A stretch of 64,000 nt of DNA from G963663315 sp965231905 (GTDB lineage Bacteria > Pseudomonadota > Gammaproteobacteria > Arenicellales > Poriferihabitantaceae), in contig CBDDOO010000002.1 of NCBI GenBank assembly GCA_965231905.1, positions 372,001-436,000 on the forward strand. Direction: 5' to 3'. Positions 26,324 to 34,539 of this stretch are shown one piece after another (the first letter of the stretch is position 1; each line of letters begins with the position of its first letter). The notes under the pieces are model-generated. The model did no database searches, had not been told where the DNA came from, and saw only the letters and a list, made by a program, of their open reading frames with translations. The position numbers and the translations under genes were made by a program.

Positions 26324-27571
26324 ATGACTTCCATACAAAACCTGCGGGTTGACGGGCAGCGCCTGTGGGACAGCATTATGGCCATGGCGCAGGTCGGACC
26401 GGGAGAGAAAGGTGGCTCCTGTCGACTCGCGCTGACCGATGAAGACAGGCAGGGCCGGGATCTGTTCATAAAATGGTGTGAGGCGGAAAACCTGGAGCTT
26501 ACGATAGATGACATGGGCAATATATTTGCCCGGCGCGCGGGGATGGACAACGAATTGCCGCCTGTTTGCGCCGGCAGTCATCTCGATACTCAACCGCATG
26601 GCGGCAAATTCGACGGGGTTTACGGGGTTCTGGCCGCTCTCGAAGTGGTACGCACCCTGAATCGGAACAATATCGCGACCCGGTCGCCGGTGGAAATCGT
26701 AATGTGGACTAATGAAGAAGGCTCCAGATTCGCTCCGGCGATGGTGGCTTCCGGGGTGTTCGCGGGTTTGTTCGACAAGGAATATGCCTGGTCGCGAGAA
26801 GACTCCAACGGCAGGACGATCAAACAGGAACTGGAACGAATCGGCTATATGGGGCCGGAAGAATGCGGCAACCATCCGATGGCTGCGCTGTTCGAAGCGC
26901 ATATCGAACAGGGTCCGATACTGGAGCGCGATGGTGATCAGGTGGGTGTGGTTACCGGAGGACAGGGCCAGCGCTGGTTCGACATTACCCTCTACGGCCA
27001 GGACGCTCACGCGGGGCCGACACCGATGGTTGGACGAAGGGATGCGTTGGTCGGGGCAGCCGTCCTGATCCAGGCTGTCCAGAGCATCGCGCTCGAACAT
27101 GCGCCGGAGGCGGTGGGTACGGTGGGGGAAATCTCGGTTTTGCCCAATTCGCGCAATACCATTGCCGGCGAAGTTACGCTGACAGTCGATTTCCGGAACC
27201 CGGATGATGATGTTCTGAAACAGATGGCGGCGTCCCTGGAGAGCCGGATTGAAGAGATTGCCGGAGAGCATGATCTTGAAATCAAAAGCGAGGAAATCTG
27301 GTATAAACCTCCCGTCCGGTTTGATTCGGGCTGTATCGAAGCAGTGTCAAAAGCCGTGGAAATGCTGGGTTACAATCATCAGAAAATCCCTTCGGGCGCA
27401 GGCCATGACGCCTGCCAGGTATGCCAGAGCGTACCGACTTCCATGATTTTCGTACCTTGTGCGGGTGGATTGAGTCACAATGAAGAAGAATCAGCGACGC
27501 CAGAAGATCTGGAAGCGGGCTGCAACGTCCTGCTGCATGCGGTGATGGATATGGCGGGGTGTGGTGAATGA
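26324..27571 (+). CDS. M20-family Zn-dependent carbamoylase/ureido hydrolase
   Basis: A 415-residue metallohydrolase of the N-carbamoyl-L-amino-acid hydrolase, allantoate amidohydrolase and beta-ureidopropionase group. Metal ligands are in GSHLDTQPHGGKFDGVYG, TNEEGSRFAP and FEAHIEQGP; the dimer-domain His is in GQDAHAGPTP, and a terminal block reads AGHDACQV. It splits a carbamoyl or ureido group to release ammonia and CO2. ATG 26324 has AAGGA 9 bases upstream. Its stop overlaps the next gene's ATG by 4 bases. With the DDAH-like neighbour upstream it may process a ureido intermediate (inference). Confidence 0.85.
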   Translation: MTSIQNLRVDGQRLWDSIMAMAQVGPGEKGGSCRLALTDEDRQGRDLFIKWCEAENLELTIDDMGNIFARRAGMDNELPPVCAGSHLDTQPHGGKFDGVYGVLAALEVVRTLNRNNIATRSPVEIVMWTNEEGSRFAPAMVASGVFAGLFDKEYAWSREDSNGRTIKQELERIGYMGPEECGNHPMAALFEAHIEQGPILERDGDQVGVVTGGQGQRWFDITLYGQDAHAGPTPMVGRRDALVGAAVLIQAVQSIALEHAPEAVGTVGEISVLPNSRNTIAGEVTLTVDFRNPDDDVLKQMAASLESRIEEIAGEHDLEIKSEEIWYKPPVRFDSGCIEAVSKAVEMLGYNHQKIPSGAGHDACQVCQSVPTSMIFVPCAGGLSHNEEESATPEDLEAGCNVLLHAVMDMAGCGE

Positions 27572-28542
27572 GTGACTACCCGGAATATGCAGACCCCATT
27601 ACCCGACCGCGTTATACCGGCATCCCGACATTTTTTCGCTGTCCGTACAGTGAAGATCTGGAGCAGGTCGATATCGGTGTGATCGGGGTTCCTTTCGATG
27701 GCGGCGTGACCAATCGTCCGGGAGCCCGTCACGGCCCCAGGGAAATGCGTAACCAGTCCAGCCTGATTCGCAAGATGAATCAGGCGACCGGTGTCAGCCC
27801 GCATGAGATTTGCAGGGTATGCGATATTGGCGATGCCTGGGTGCAAAAGCCCTGGACCCTGGAAGGCAGTCACAACGAGATTGAGGCGTTTTATCAACGC
27901 GTGGCCAGGGCTGGCGTCATTCCGCTTTCCGCTGGAGGAGACCACTCCATTACCCTGCCGATTTTCCGGGCGCTGGCAGCGGTGCGGCCGGTCGGCATGG
28001 TGCATTTCGACGCCCACTGTGATACCGGAGACGATTATCTCGGATCGAAGTTCCACCACGGCGCGCCGTTCAAGATTGCCGTCGATGAGGGACTGCTTGA
28101 CCCGAAACGGACCATACAGATCGGTATTCGCGGTTCATTGAACGATCCCGATGTCTGGAAGTTCAGCCATGATTCCGGCATGCGGGTGATTTATATGGAA
28201 GAGTATATCGAGATGGGCTGCAAGGCCGTGATTGAAGAAGCGAGGAAAGTGGTGGGTGATGGCCCGACCTATATCAGCTTCGATGTGGATGCTCTTGATC
28301 CGGTATTCGCGCCGGGTACCGGCACCCCGGAAGTCGGCGGCTACTCGACTGCGGAGGCGTTGATGATGATTCGGGGGCTGGACGGATTGAATCTGGTCGG
28401 TGGCGATGTCGTTGAAGTGGCTCCGCCATTTGACTTAAGCGGAAACACCGCGCTGGTCGGCGCCACCATGATGTTTGAAATTCTGTGTGTTCTGGCGAAG
28501 GCGCGAGCCGGTACGGGTATGGTCGGCATCGGTTCAACCTGA
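27568..28542 (+). CDS. Agmatinase/guanidino-acid ureohydrolase family protein
   Basis: A 324-residue Mn-dependent ureohydrolase. All metal ligand blocks are present: SAGGDHS, MVHFDAHCDTGDDY and YISFDVDALDP, with FHHGAPF after the second. Family members release urea from agmatine, guanidinobutyrate, guanidinopropionate or free guanidine. The N-terminal PRYTGIPTFFRCPY and GVTNRPGARHGPREMR are typical of the agmatinase branch. It overlaps the M20 gene (ATGA at 27568-27571), so both are made together. Which guanidino substrate is used cannot be told from sequence alone. Confidence 0.88.
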   Translation: MSDYPEYADPITRPRYTGIPTFFRCPYSEDLEQVDIGVIGVPFDGGVTNRPGARHGPREMRNQSSLIRKMNQATGVSPHEICRVCDIGDAWVQKPWTLEGSHNEIEAFYQRVARAGVIPLSAGGDHSITLPIFRALAAVRPVGMVHFDAHCDTGDDYLGSKFHHGAPFKIAVDEGLLDPKRTIQIGIRGSLNDPDVWKFSHDSGMRVIYMEEYIEMGCKAVIEEARKVVGDGPTYISFDVDALDPVFAPGTGTPEVGGYSTAEALMMIRGLDGLNLVGGDVVEVAPPFDLSGNTALVGATMMFEILCVLAKARAGTGMVGIGST

Positions 28543-28547
28543 CCGCC

Positions 28548-29216
28548 ATGCCGAAATCCGCATCGCCCAATGCCGTGTGGCATCAGCCGACCGTGAGCCG
28601 AAGCCGGCGACAGCAACTCAACGGTCATCACAGCGCGATCATCTGGTTTACCGGATTGTCAGGCAGCGGCAAGTCCACTCTCGCGCACGCGGTTGAGGAA
28701 TTGCTTTTCCAAAGAGGGTGCCGAACTTTCGTTTTTGACGGTGACAATGTACGCCATGGACTGTGCGGCGATCTCGCTTTTTCCGATGAAGACCGAGCCG
28801 AGAATATTCGCCGGGTCGGTCAGATGGCGAAGCTGTTTATCGAGGCGGGGGTGATTGCGTTGACCGCGTTTATTTCGCCTTTCCAGACGGATCGCCAGCG
28901 GGTCAGAATGATGGTTGGTCACACCGAAGATTTTATCGAAATCTACTGCCAATGCCCCCTGGAAGTGTGTGAAAACAGGGATGTGAAGGGCCTGTATCAA
29001 AGGGCGCGCAAAGGGGAAATCGCGGACTTCACCGGTATCTCGTCTCCCTACGAAGAGCCGGAAAATGCCGATCTGGTGATCAATACCGCGGAAAATGACA
29101 TCCGCCAGTGCGTTGAAATGATCATGAAGTTACTGGAATCAAGGGCAATCATACCCGTGTTCCCCCCGTCATTCCCGCAGAAGCGGGAATCCACAACCGG
29201 CGGACAGGCACAGTGA
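28548..29216 (+). CDS. cysC: Adenylylsulfate (APS) kinase
   Basis: A 222-residue kinase making PAPS from APS and ATP. It shows P-loop FTGLSGSGKST, FVFDGDNVRHGLCGDLAF, RAENIRRVGQMAKLF and the lid region LYQRARKGEIADFTGISSPYEEP, all as in CysC. The ATG is 5 bases after the ureohydrolase stop, so it rides on that operon. No cysD, cysN or sulfotransferase genes are in the window. The last about 18 residues are encoded by a dispersed palindromic repeat (29167-29193) and are probably not part of the ancestral protein. Confidence 0.9.
   Translation: MPKSASPNAVWHQPTVSRSRRQQLNGHHSAIIWFTGLSGSGKSTLAHAVEELLFQRGCRTFVFDGDNVRHGLCGDLAFSDEDRAENIRRVGQMAKLFIEAGVIALTAFISPFQTDRQRVRMMVGHTEDFIEIYCQCPLEVCENRDVKGLYQRARKGEIADFTGISSPYEEPENADLVINTAENDIRQCVEMIMKLLESRAIIPVFPPSFPQKRESTTGGQAQ
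29167..29193. repeat. REP-like palindromic repeat in the cysC 3' end
   Basis: ATTCCCGC (29171-29178) and GCGGGAAT (29183-29190) around a 4-base loop, with CGTC before and CCA after. This form recurs in intergenic DNA of many proteobacteria. Here it lies inside the last codons of cysC. Confidence 0.75.
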
Positions 29217-29228
29217 TCTGCCCTCGGC

Positions 29229-29264
29229 TTGATCGGGGGGTTGAGGGCAGGCGTTGATCGGGGG
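29229..29264. repeat. Direct repeat at the left edge of the R-M island
   Basis: TTGATCGGGGG occurs at 29229-29239 and again at 29254-29264, between cysC and the restriction gene. No function is evident. Confidence 0.4.
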
Positions 29265-29300
29265 AGCGGGTCACAGTCAATATAATCATACAAATGAATT

Positions 29301-29329
29301 TTGGGTCAGGTGAGAAAATGCTTTATACT
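29301..29329 (+). promoter_or_regulatory. Candidate sigma-70 promoter of the R-M genes
   Basis: TTGGGT (29301-29306) and TATACT (29324-29329) are separated by 17 bases, 58 bases before the restriction gene. The -10 fits well, the -35 poorly. Confidence 0.4.
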
Positions 29330-29386
29330 CCACATTGTACATACCCCAAAACAAATGTTTTACGCCATTAAGGACTTGATGAAACA

Positions 29387-30445
29387 GTGGACAGCATAAA
29401 ACCCTCCTTATACGGCTTAACTCACTCAAACAGAAACTTTTCAGATCCCGATTACTGGGGGAAAAATCAATTTAATTCGTCATTCCCTATAGCATTGGCC
29501 TGCTATATGAGGGACAAGGATATGTCAGTCGTATATATCCAGCACACCCGGGAACTCACCACCCAAATTTCGGAAATATCGGTGGATCGTTTATTCAATA
29601 CGGATATTCCGAACAACCAACTCAGCTTTCAATTCGAATCCCGTTACCTGCCTTTCAAACAATTTGTTCATGATGAACTCGAAACCATAGACTGCGTAGT
29701 CATGCATGGAAAGAAGCACCTCAGACCTTTGGAAATCAAGCTCACAACATTACCGGATCAAACTACCTGCCTCAAAGAGGAAAATGAGTACGGCTGCGAG
29801 ATTGTGGTTCGTTCTGCGACAATGAGATATCTTGCGCTCAGTATGGCCGAATCCCTGAGCAGTGAATTTAGCGATGTGAGGGAAATATTCACCCCCTCAT
29901 GCATGACCATTCAAAACTGGGACAATCGGGCCGAACTAAAAGAAAGGCTCTCCGACATTCTGGATTGTCTGAACCAGTTTTATACCACCTATTACAAATA
30001 CCAAAAGCCATTACTGGTCCAGCCAATCTGGAAAACCATCGGTAAATCTCCCTCATTAGCCGAGCATTGTCTGGATATTTTTGTCTGGAGCGATTTTTCA
30101 CTAACAAAGTTATTCATGGATAGCGCTATGGAAAGCAGGGGCCAGAATATCAGCAGGCATCAACGCGCCGCATTACGATTGGCGAGATTTTTGTTTGAAG
30201 TCTCTGGCACCTCAAGTGTATACCAGGAACCCATATATGATGGCATGTCACTTGGTCACCAAACAGACAAGGAATTTGCTGTATCCGGGGCAAAAACAAG
30301 GCAGTACATGGCTTGTGACAGACTGAAAAAACCAAAAGTTTCCAAGGATGAGATAAAGAACATCATACTTGGTGGTGGACAAAAGCATTTATCCCCTGAA
30401 CGAAGATTTGATGCGATTTTGTATTTTTCGGAGGATTTATTTTGA
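29387..30445 (+). CDS. HindVP-like type II restriction endonuclease
   Basis: A 352-residue protein with the N-terminal pattern of HindVP-family endonucleases (KPSLYGLTHSNRNFSDPDYWGKNQFN, then SFPIALACYM). A PD-(D/E)XK-like arrangement follows: DELETIDCVVMHGKKHLRPLEIKLT, where Asp and the Glu-x-Lys of LEIKLT are candidate metal and catalytic residues. HindVP cuts GRCGYC; the target here is unknown. Its end overlaps the TTG start of a C5-cytosine methyltransferase gene, the usual protective partner. The start is a GTG at 29387. Base composition is AT-richer than surrounding genes, consistent with transfer. Confidence 0.78.
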   Translation: MDSIKPSLYGLTHSNRNFSDPDYWGKNQFNSSFPIALACYMRDKDMSVVYIQHTRELTTQISEISVDRLFNTDIPNNQLSFQFESRYLPFKQFVHDELETIDCVVMHGKKHLRPLEIKLTTLPDQTTCLKEENEYGCEIVVRSATMRYLALSMAESLSSEFSDVREIFTPSCMTIQNWDNRAELKERLSDILDCLNQFYTTYYKYQKPLLVQPIWKTIGKSPSLAEHCLDIFVWSDFSLTKLFMDSAMESRGQNISRHQRAALRLARFLFEVSGTSSVYQEPIYDGMSLGHQTDKEFAVSGAKTRQYMACDRLKKPKVSKDEIKNIILGGGQKHLSPERRFDAILYFSEDLF

Positions 30446-31413
30446 CGCTCAGATCAATGAACGTCGTTGATTTATTTGCTGGCGGAGGCGGATTATCATT
30501 AGGGTTTACCTTGTCCGGTTTCAATGTTGTGGCTGCATTTGAAAACTGGGAGCCAGCGATAAAATTGTATGAAGCAAATTTTAAACATCCTGTTATCAAT
30601 ATGGATTTATCAAAAAAAGAGGCTGTCGATAAAATCGCTGAATACGAACCAGATATCATAATTGGAGGACCGCCCTGCCAGGATTTCTCTTCGGCGGGGA
30701 AAAGAGACGAATCTCTGGGTCGGTCTGACTTGACAGTATCTTTCGCTGAGATTGTCAGCGCATTGAAACCGCATTACTTTGTGATGGAAAACGTAGACAG
30801 GTCACTGCACAGTAACGCCATGCGCAACGCTTGGACCTGTTTGAAAAAAAACGGATATGGTTTAACCATCAAAGTGTTGAATGCCAGCCACTATGGCGTA
30901 CCCCAGAACCGGAAAAGGTTGTTCATAGTAGGTGAACTTGGCGCAGAAGATCAATTCCTGTCAGAATTTCTGGATGAAGGCAAAGCTGAAAAAACCATGA
31001 CTGTAAGGGATTATGTTGGAAACCGTTTCGGAATCACACACTACTACAGGCACCCCCGAAGTTATAAAAGGAGAGGAGTATTCAGCATTGACGAGCCTAG
31101 TCCGACTGTCAGGGGCGTAAACCGGCCTGTACCTAAAGGATACCCTGGTCATGCAGGTGACCCCGTTCAAGTAACCAAAAACCTCCGCCCCCTGACAACC
31201 AAGGAACGAAGTTTAATTCAGACATATCCTGATGAATTCAGGTTGGTCGGTTGCAAAACTGACTTGGAACAAATCATTGGAAATGCAGTTCCGGTAAATT
31301 TGGCGAAACATGTTGCAAAAACATTACAAAAACGGATGGAACGGAAACAACCGCATCAAAACCAAACTCGTTTCCCTTCTTTTGCAGGCCAGATTCGTAT
31401 ACCAGGACTCTGA
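30442..31413 (+). CDS. DNA (cytosine-5-) methyltransferase
   Basis: A 323-residue C5 methyltransferase. Motif I DLFAGGGGLSLGF, motif IV GGPPCQDFS with the catalytic Cys, motif VI ENVDRS, motif VIII QNRKRLF and motif X GNAVPVNLA are all present. It modifies the recognition site of the adjacent nuclease to protect the host. The TTG start at 30442 is selected because GGAGG lies 7 bases upstream; an ATG at 30457 is a weaker option. The TTGA overlap with the nuclease gene couples translation. The variable target-recognition region (about 190-250) is short. Confidence 0.92.
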   Translation: MTLRSMNVVDLFAGGGGLSLGFTLSGFNVVAAFENWEPAIKLYEANFKHPVINMDLSKKEAVDKIAEYEPDIIIGGPPCQDFSSAGKRDESLGRSDLTVSFAEIVSALKPHYFVMENVDRSLHSNAMRNAWTCLKKNGYGLTIKVLNASHYGVPQNRKRLFIVGELGAEDQFLSEFLDEGKAEKTMTVRDYVGNRFGITHYYRHPRSYKRRGVFSIDEPSPTVRGVNRPVPKGYPGHAGDPVQVTKNLRPLTTKERSLIQTYPDEFRLVGCKTDLEQIIGNAVPVNLAKHVAKTLQKRMERKQPHQNQTRFPSFAGQIRIPGL

Positions 31414-31425
31414 CTCCCGAATGTA

Positions 31426-31689
31426 ATGTCCGTATCGAACATCTCGCAACTGGTGTTTAAGCAATGTGCTTTATGCGCCTGCTCCTCTGACCTGAAAAAG
31501 AGCCATATCATTCCAGGGTTTGTCTTTGATTGGCTTCGGGAAACTTCCGCAACTGGTCACATCCGATTTTCGCAATCCCCAAACCAGCGAGTCCAGGACG
31601 GCTGGAAACCTCGAATGCTGTGTGGGGGGTGCGAACAATTATTTTCCACTTGGGAAAAGAAATTCTCCGAGGAGTGTTTTGAGGTGTAC
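31426..31689 (+). pseudogene. 5' half of an IS-split zinc-finger (HIIP-type) gene
   Basis: 88 codons before an IS3-family element introduces a stop. The fragment has CALC, then KSHIIPGFVFDWLRETSATGHIR and MLCGGCEQLFSTWE, a two-CxxC zinc-ribbon/HNH-like pattern found in uncharacterised proteins often placed near defence genes (established only loosely). The remainder is at 32922-33620. It follows the methyltransferase gene by 12 bases, so it may have belonged to the restriction-modification unit. Confidence 0.7.
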
Positions 31690-31709
31690 TGAGTTTAGTG
31701 GACAGTTAA

Positions 31710-32573
31710 TTAAGAGACACATTGATTATTTTCATACTCCACGGGTGAGACATAGCCTAAAGTCTGGTGGAGTCTTTGTCGATTGTAAAACAATTCGATA
31801 TATTCAAACAGACTGGCTCTGGCCTGCTCCCGATTCGGGCAGCCCTGTTGCCAGGCCCATTCGTTTTTCAGTTGACCGAAGAAACTTTCCGATACGGCAT
31901 TATCCCAACAATCTCCCTTTCGGCTCATGCTGGCGATGATTCCTTTCTGGTTCAGCGCATAACGATACGATTGAGAAGTGTAAGTCGCTCCGCGATCTGT
32001 ATGATGAATGAGTCCAGGCGCAGGCTGGCGATGGGAAACTGCCATGTCCAGGCAGGCTTTGACCAGAGACGTATCATTGCGGTTGGCCATGGACCAACCT
32101 ACGACCTTTCGGGAATAGAGATCCAGTAATACAGCCAGATATAACCAACCCTGGCGAGTCGCAACAAACGTCACATCCCCTACCCAGACCCGATTCGGAG
32201 CACTCGCACAAAATACCCGATTGAGTTGATTCGCAACCGCCCGATGCCCCGGCCTGGAACGGGTAGTAACCACAAAACGATGGCGGCGCTGACTGAATAT
32301 CCCATGCAGATGCCGTAACTTGACGACCTGATCCCGGCCGCAAACAATCCCTTCCCGACGCAAATGACGCCAGCACTTGACCGCCCCATAACGACCTTGA
32401 AACTGCTGGTGTACCCGCCGAATCTCGCGTAAAAGTTTGCCCCGAAATACACGACCCGCGCTCGGACCCCGACTCCGCCAAGTATAATAACCCGACCGAC
32501 TCACTCGAATCACACGACACAGGCGACTCACCGGAAAGTATCGACGATGCCGTTCAATAAAAGCGTACTTCAC
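31710..32573 (-). CDS. IS3-family transposase OrfB (DDE integrase domain)
   Basis: A 287-residue DDE transposase. The N-terminal helix-turn-helix part (YFPVSRLCRVIRVSRSGYYTW) is followed by the rve core with VWVGDVTFVATRQGWLYLAVLLDL (first Asp), IHHTDRGATY (second Asp) and DNAVSESFFGQLKNE (Glu). It uses a GTG start overlapping the OrfA stop by 4 bases; in IS3 elements the active transposase is usually an OrfAB fusion made by -1 frameshifting. The frame is intact, so the element may be active. Confidence 0.92.
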   Translation of the reverse strand: MKYAFIERHRRYFPVSRLCRVIRVSRSGYYTWRSRGPSAGRVFRGKLLREIRRVHQQFQGRYGAVKCWRHLRREGIVCGRDQVVKLRHLHGIFSQRRHRFVVTTRSRPGHRAVANQLNRVFCASAPNRVWVGDVTFVATRQGWLYLAVLLDLYSRKVVGWSMANRNDTSLVKACLDMAVSHRQPAPGLIHHTDRGATYTSQSYRYALNQKGIIASMSRKGDCWDNAVSESFFGQLKNEWAWQQGCPNREQARASLFEYIELFYNRQRLHQTLGYVSPVEYENNQCVS

Positions 32574-32866
32574 TTCAACTCCCGAGCAAAGTACGCCGCC
32601 GCCTTTTTTAGAATATCCCGCTCCATTTTGACATCCGACAACTCCTTCTTGAGTCGGGACAATTCATCCGCTGAAACCACTGAATGTTTGCCGGAACCCC
32701 GAAACGCCTGATCACCATGACGAATGAACTGCTCCTCCCATTTGTACAGCATGTTCGGCCTCAAACCCAAATTCCTCGCCAAAACCGTAGCAGACTGGCC
32801 TTCTTGCTTCCATTGACGGAGTACTTCTAATTTGAACTCCTTACTATAAATATTTCTTTTCTTCAT
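32570..32866 (-). CDS. IS3-family transposase OrfA (helix-turn-helix)
   Basis: A 98-residue DNA-binding subunit. It begins MKKRNIYSKEFKLEVLRQWKQ, has a helix-turn-helix at about residues 20-45 (ATVLARNLGLRPNMLYKWEEQF) and a leucine-zipper-like helix near 66-92 (LSRLKKELSDVKMERDILKKA). AGGAG lies 7 bases upstream of its ATG. It recognises the element's ends and, when fused to OrfB, forms the transposase. Confidence 0.92.
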   Translation of the reverse strand: MKKRNIYSKEFKLEVLRQWKQEGQSATVLARNLGLRPNMLYKWEEQFIRHGDQAFRGSGKHSVVSADELSRLKKELSDVKMERDILKKAAAYFARELK

Positions 32867-32921
32867 TGGACACTCCTGAGGATCTTATCCCCATTCTAAA
32901 GTGTCCACCTTTCTCAGTACG

Positions 32922-33620
32922 ACTCATTTTGTCCCGTTCAATAGTGGGAATGTCAAGAATGTTACCTACGGACCATGGATGCTGAAATTTGCGACTTCCG
33001 TATCATGGAGGGTGCTACAAGTGTTCGTCGCCAATGGCTACTGTTCCGAGTTCCCTGCACATATTGTGAACCAGATCAATGATACCCTACAAGAATGGGC
33101 AGACTTTCTTATGGACAAAAAGCCGAATCCGGGCCGTCACGAACAACATATACTTTTGATGGATATAATCGAGAGCGCTTCCATTTCCAATATACCATGC
33201 AATATCAACCGATATCTCTCCCGAGAGATTGAGGTCTATGTGGTTCACGACCAGGAATCGGCGATGTGCTACGCGAAAATGGGGAAATTCATCCTGTTCG
33301 GCTTTATCACAATGAAAAACCCATGTCATTGGAAAGGAACCAAATTGCATGTGCAGCATGGACGATTCGGACAACAAGATATTGAATTGCCGTCTACTGT
33401 CTGGGACCTGATCTCTGAACGCGCCCGATTGACTGCGGAAAAATACGCCCAAATATCAGAACGGCAACAAACCAAAATTCGGGAATCATATCAGCAAGAC
33501 TCTGACCGTGTATCTCAAAGCGATACTCTTCGCGCCATGCACCAAGATGTATGGATGTTCGGAGAAAGCGCGTTTGAGGCCACACAACCAACTATTCAAA
33601 ATGGCGTGAAGAAAAAATAA
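32922..33620 (+). pseudogene. 3' half of the IS-split HIIP-type gene
   Basis: Continuation of the fragment at 31426-31689. THFVPFNSGNVKNVTYGPWMLKFATSVSWRVLQ follows the N-terminal half in proteins of this type, and the frame remains open to TAA at 33618-33620. A GTG inside the insertion sequence (32901) could start translation of this half. When one GTAC copy is removed the two halves are out of frame by one base, so a further small change has occurred or the element's edges differ. The product is probably not functional. Confidence 0.65.
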
Positions 33621-33630
33621 GTAGTCAACC

Positions 33631-33661
33631 TTATTCGCGGTTGGTGTTATTCGCGGTTGGT
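33631..33661. repeat. Tandem 15-base repeat at the moeB-like 3' end
   Basis: TTATTCGCGGTTGGT at 33631-33645 and 33647-33661. The right copy carries the stop and last codons of the MoeB-like gene, so the left copy duplicates that gene end at the border of the R-M island. Confidence 0.6.
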
Positions 33662-34423
33662 TAGCATGTGATCTGTCCGGGGGCGTCCACAAGCCGGGCA
33701 GTCCGGATTTTTGGGCAGTTGCATTTTCTGCCATTCCATCCGGTAAGCGTCGAACAGCCAGACCACCCCGTGAAGCTGTCCGTGCCCAAGCAGGACATTG
33801 ACCGCTTCCATCGCCTGCATCGTGCCAATCACCCCGGTAACCGGCGCGATCACACCTTCCATGGCACAGGTGGCGCTCTCAATTCCGGTATCCGGATACA
33901 GACATCGGTAACACGGGCTGTGTTCGTTACGCGGGTCGAAAGTCGTGACCTGGCCTTCCCATCGAATCGCCGCGCCACAGACCAGAGGTATTGTGGTTTC
34001 AAGAGAGACTTCATTGAGAATAAACCGGGTCGGGAAGTTGTCGGTACAATCCATGATCAGATCAACGTTACCGCAGTGCTCAATAAAATCCTCATAGCCG
34101 AGCGAGTAATCCAGGGTTTCGATATGGATGGACGGATTGATTGCCCGCAGTGAAGCGGCTGCGGATTCAGTTTTCAGTTGGTCTATATCAGTATGCTGAT
34201 GGATAATCTGCCGTTGCAGGTTGGATTCATCCACCACATCAAAATCCGCGATCTTGAGACGTCCTGTTCCTGCCGCAGCCAGATACAATGCGACGGGTGA
34301 ACCAAGACCGCCCATGCCGACAATCAACACGGTAGCCTGGATCAATTTGTCCTGCCCCGCTTCGCCGACCTGTGGGAGGCGGGTCTGTCTGCTGTAGCGC
34401 TGTTTCAAATCCGGGTGGGTCAT
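33647..34423 (-). CDS. MoeB/ThiF/HesA-family adenylyltransferase
   Basis: A 258-residue E1-like enzyme that adenylates the C-terminal glycine of a sulfur-carrier protein (MoaD or ThiS type). It shows RYSRQTRLPQVGEAGQDKL, the nucleotide loop VLIVGMGGLGSPVALYLAAAG, DFDVVDESNLQRQ and LIMDCTDNFPTR. Zinc cysteines are in CYRCLYP and CPACGRP. ATG 34423 gives the usual MoeB length; ATGs at 34501 and 34507 would add about 26-28 residues and are less likely. It is divergent from sucA, 116 bases apart. Which carrier it serves is undecided. Confidence 0.82.
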   Translation of the reverse strand: MTHPDLKQRYSRQTRLPQVGEAGQDKLIQATVLIVGMGGLGSPVALYLAAAGTGRLKIADFDVVDESNLQRQIIHQHTDIDQLKTESAAASLRAINPSIHIETLDYSLGYEDFIEHCGNVDLIMDCTDNFPTRFILNEVSLETTIPLVCGAAIRWEGQVTTFDPRNEHSPCYRCLYPDTGIESATCAMEGVIAPVTGVIGTMQAMEAVNVLLGHGQLHGVVWLFDAYRMEWQKMQLPKNPDCPACGRPRTDHMLTNRE

Positions 34424-34539
34424 AGCGGTTGGGAACCGGTCAAAAAATGCGATATTTGCAAAATCTTGAGTGGTCAAGCGCAATTGCTTTGGTATACTCA
34501 TGATCATACCACCGATAATTCGACAATAATCAGTCCGTA

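Larger units (their letters stand above)
31690..32916 (-). mobile_element. IS3-family insertion sequence, 1227 bp
   Basis: Encodes overlapping orfA and orfB. Ends are imperfect inverted repeats: left TGAGTTTAGTGGACAG, right (reverse complement) TGAGAAAGGTGGACAC. GTAC flanks both sides (31686-31689 and 32917-32920). It can be read as a 4-base target duplication, but because GTAC is itself a palindrome it could instead extend the inverted repeats. Confidence 0.88.
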
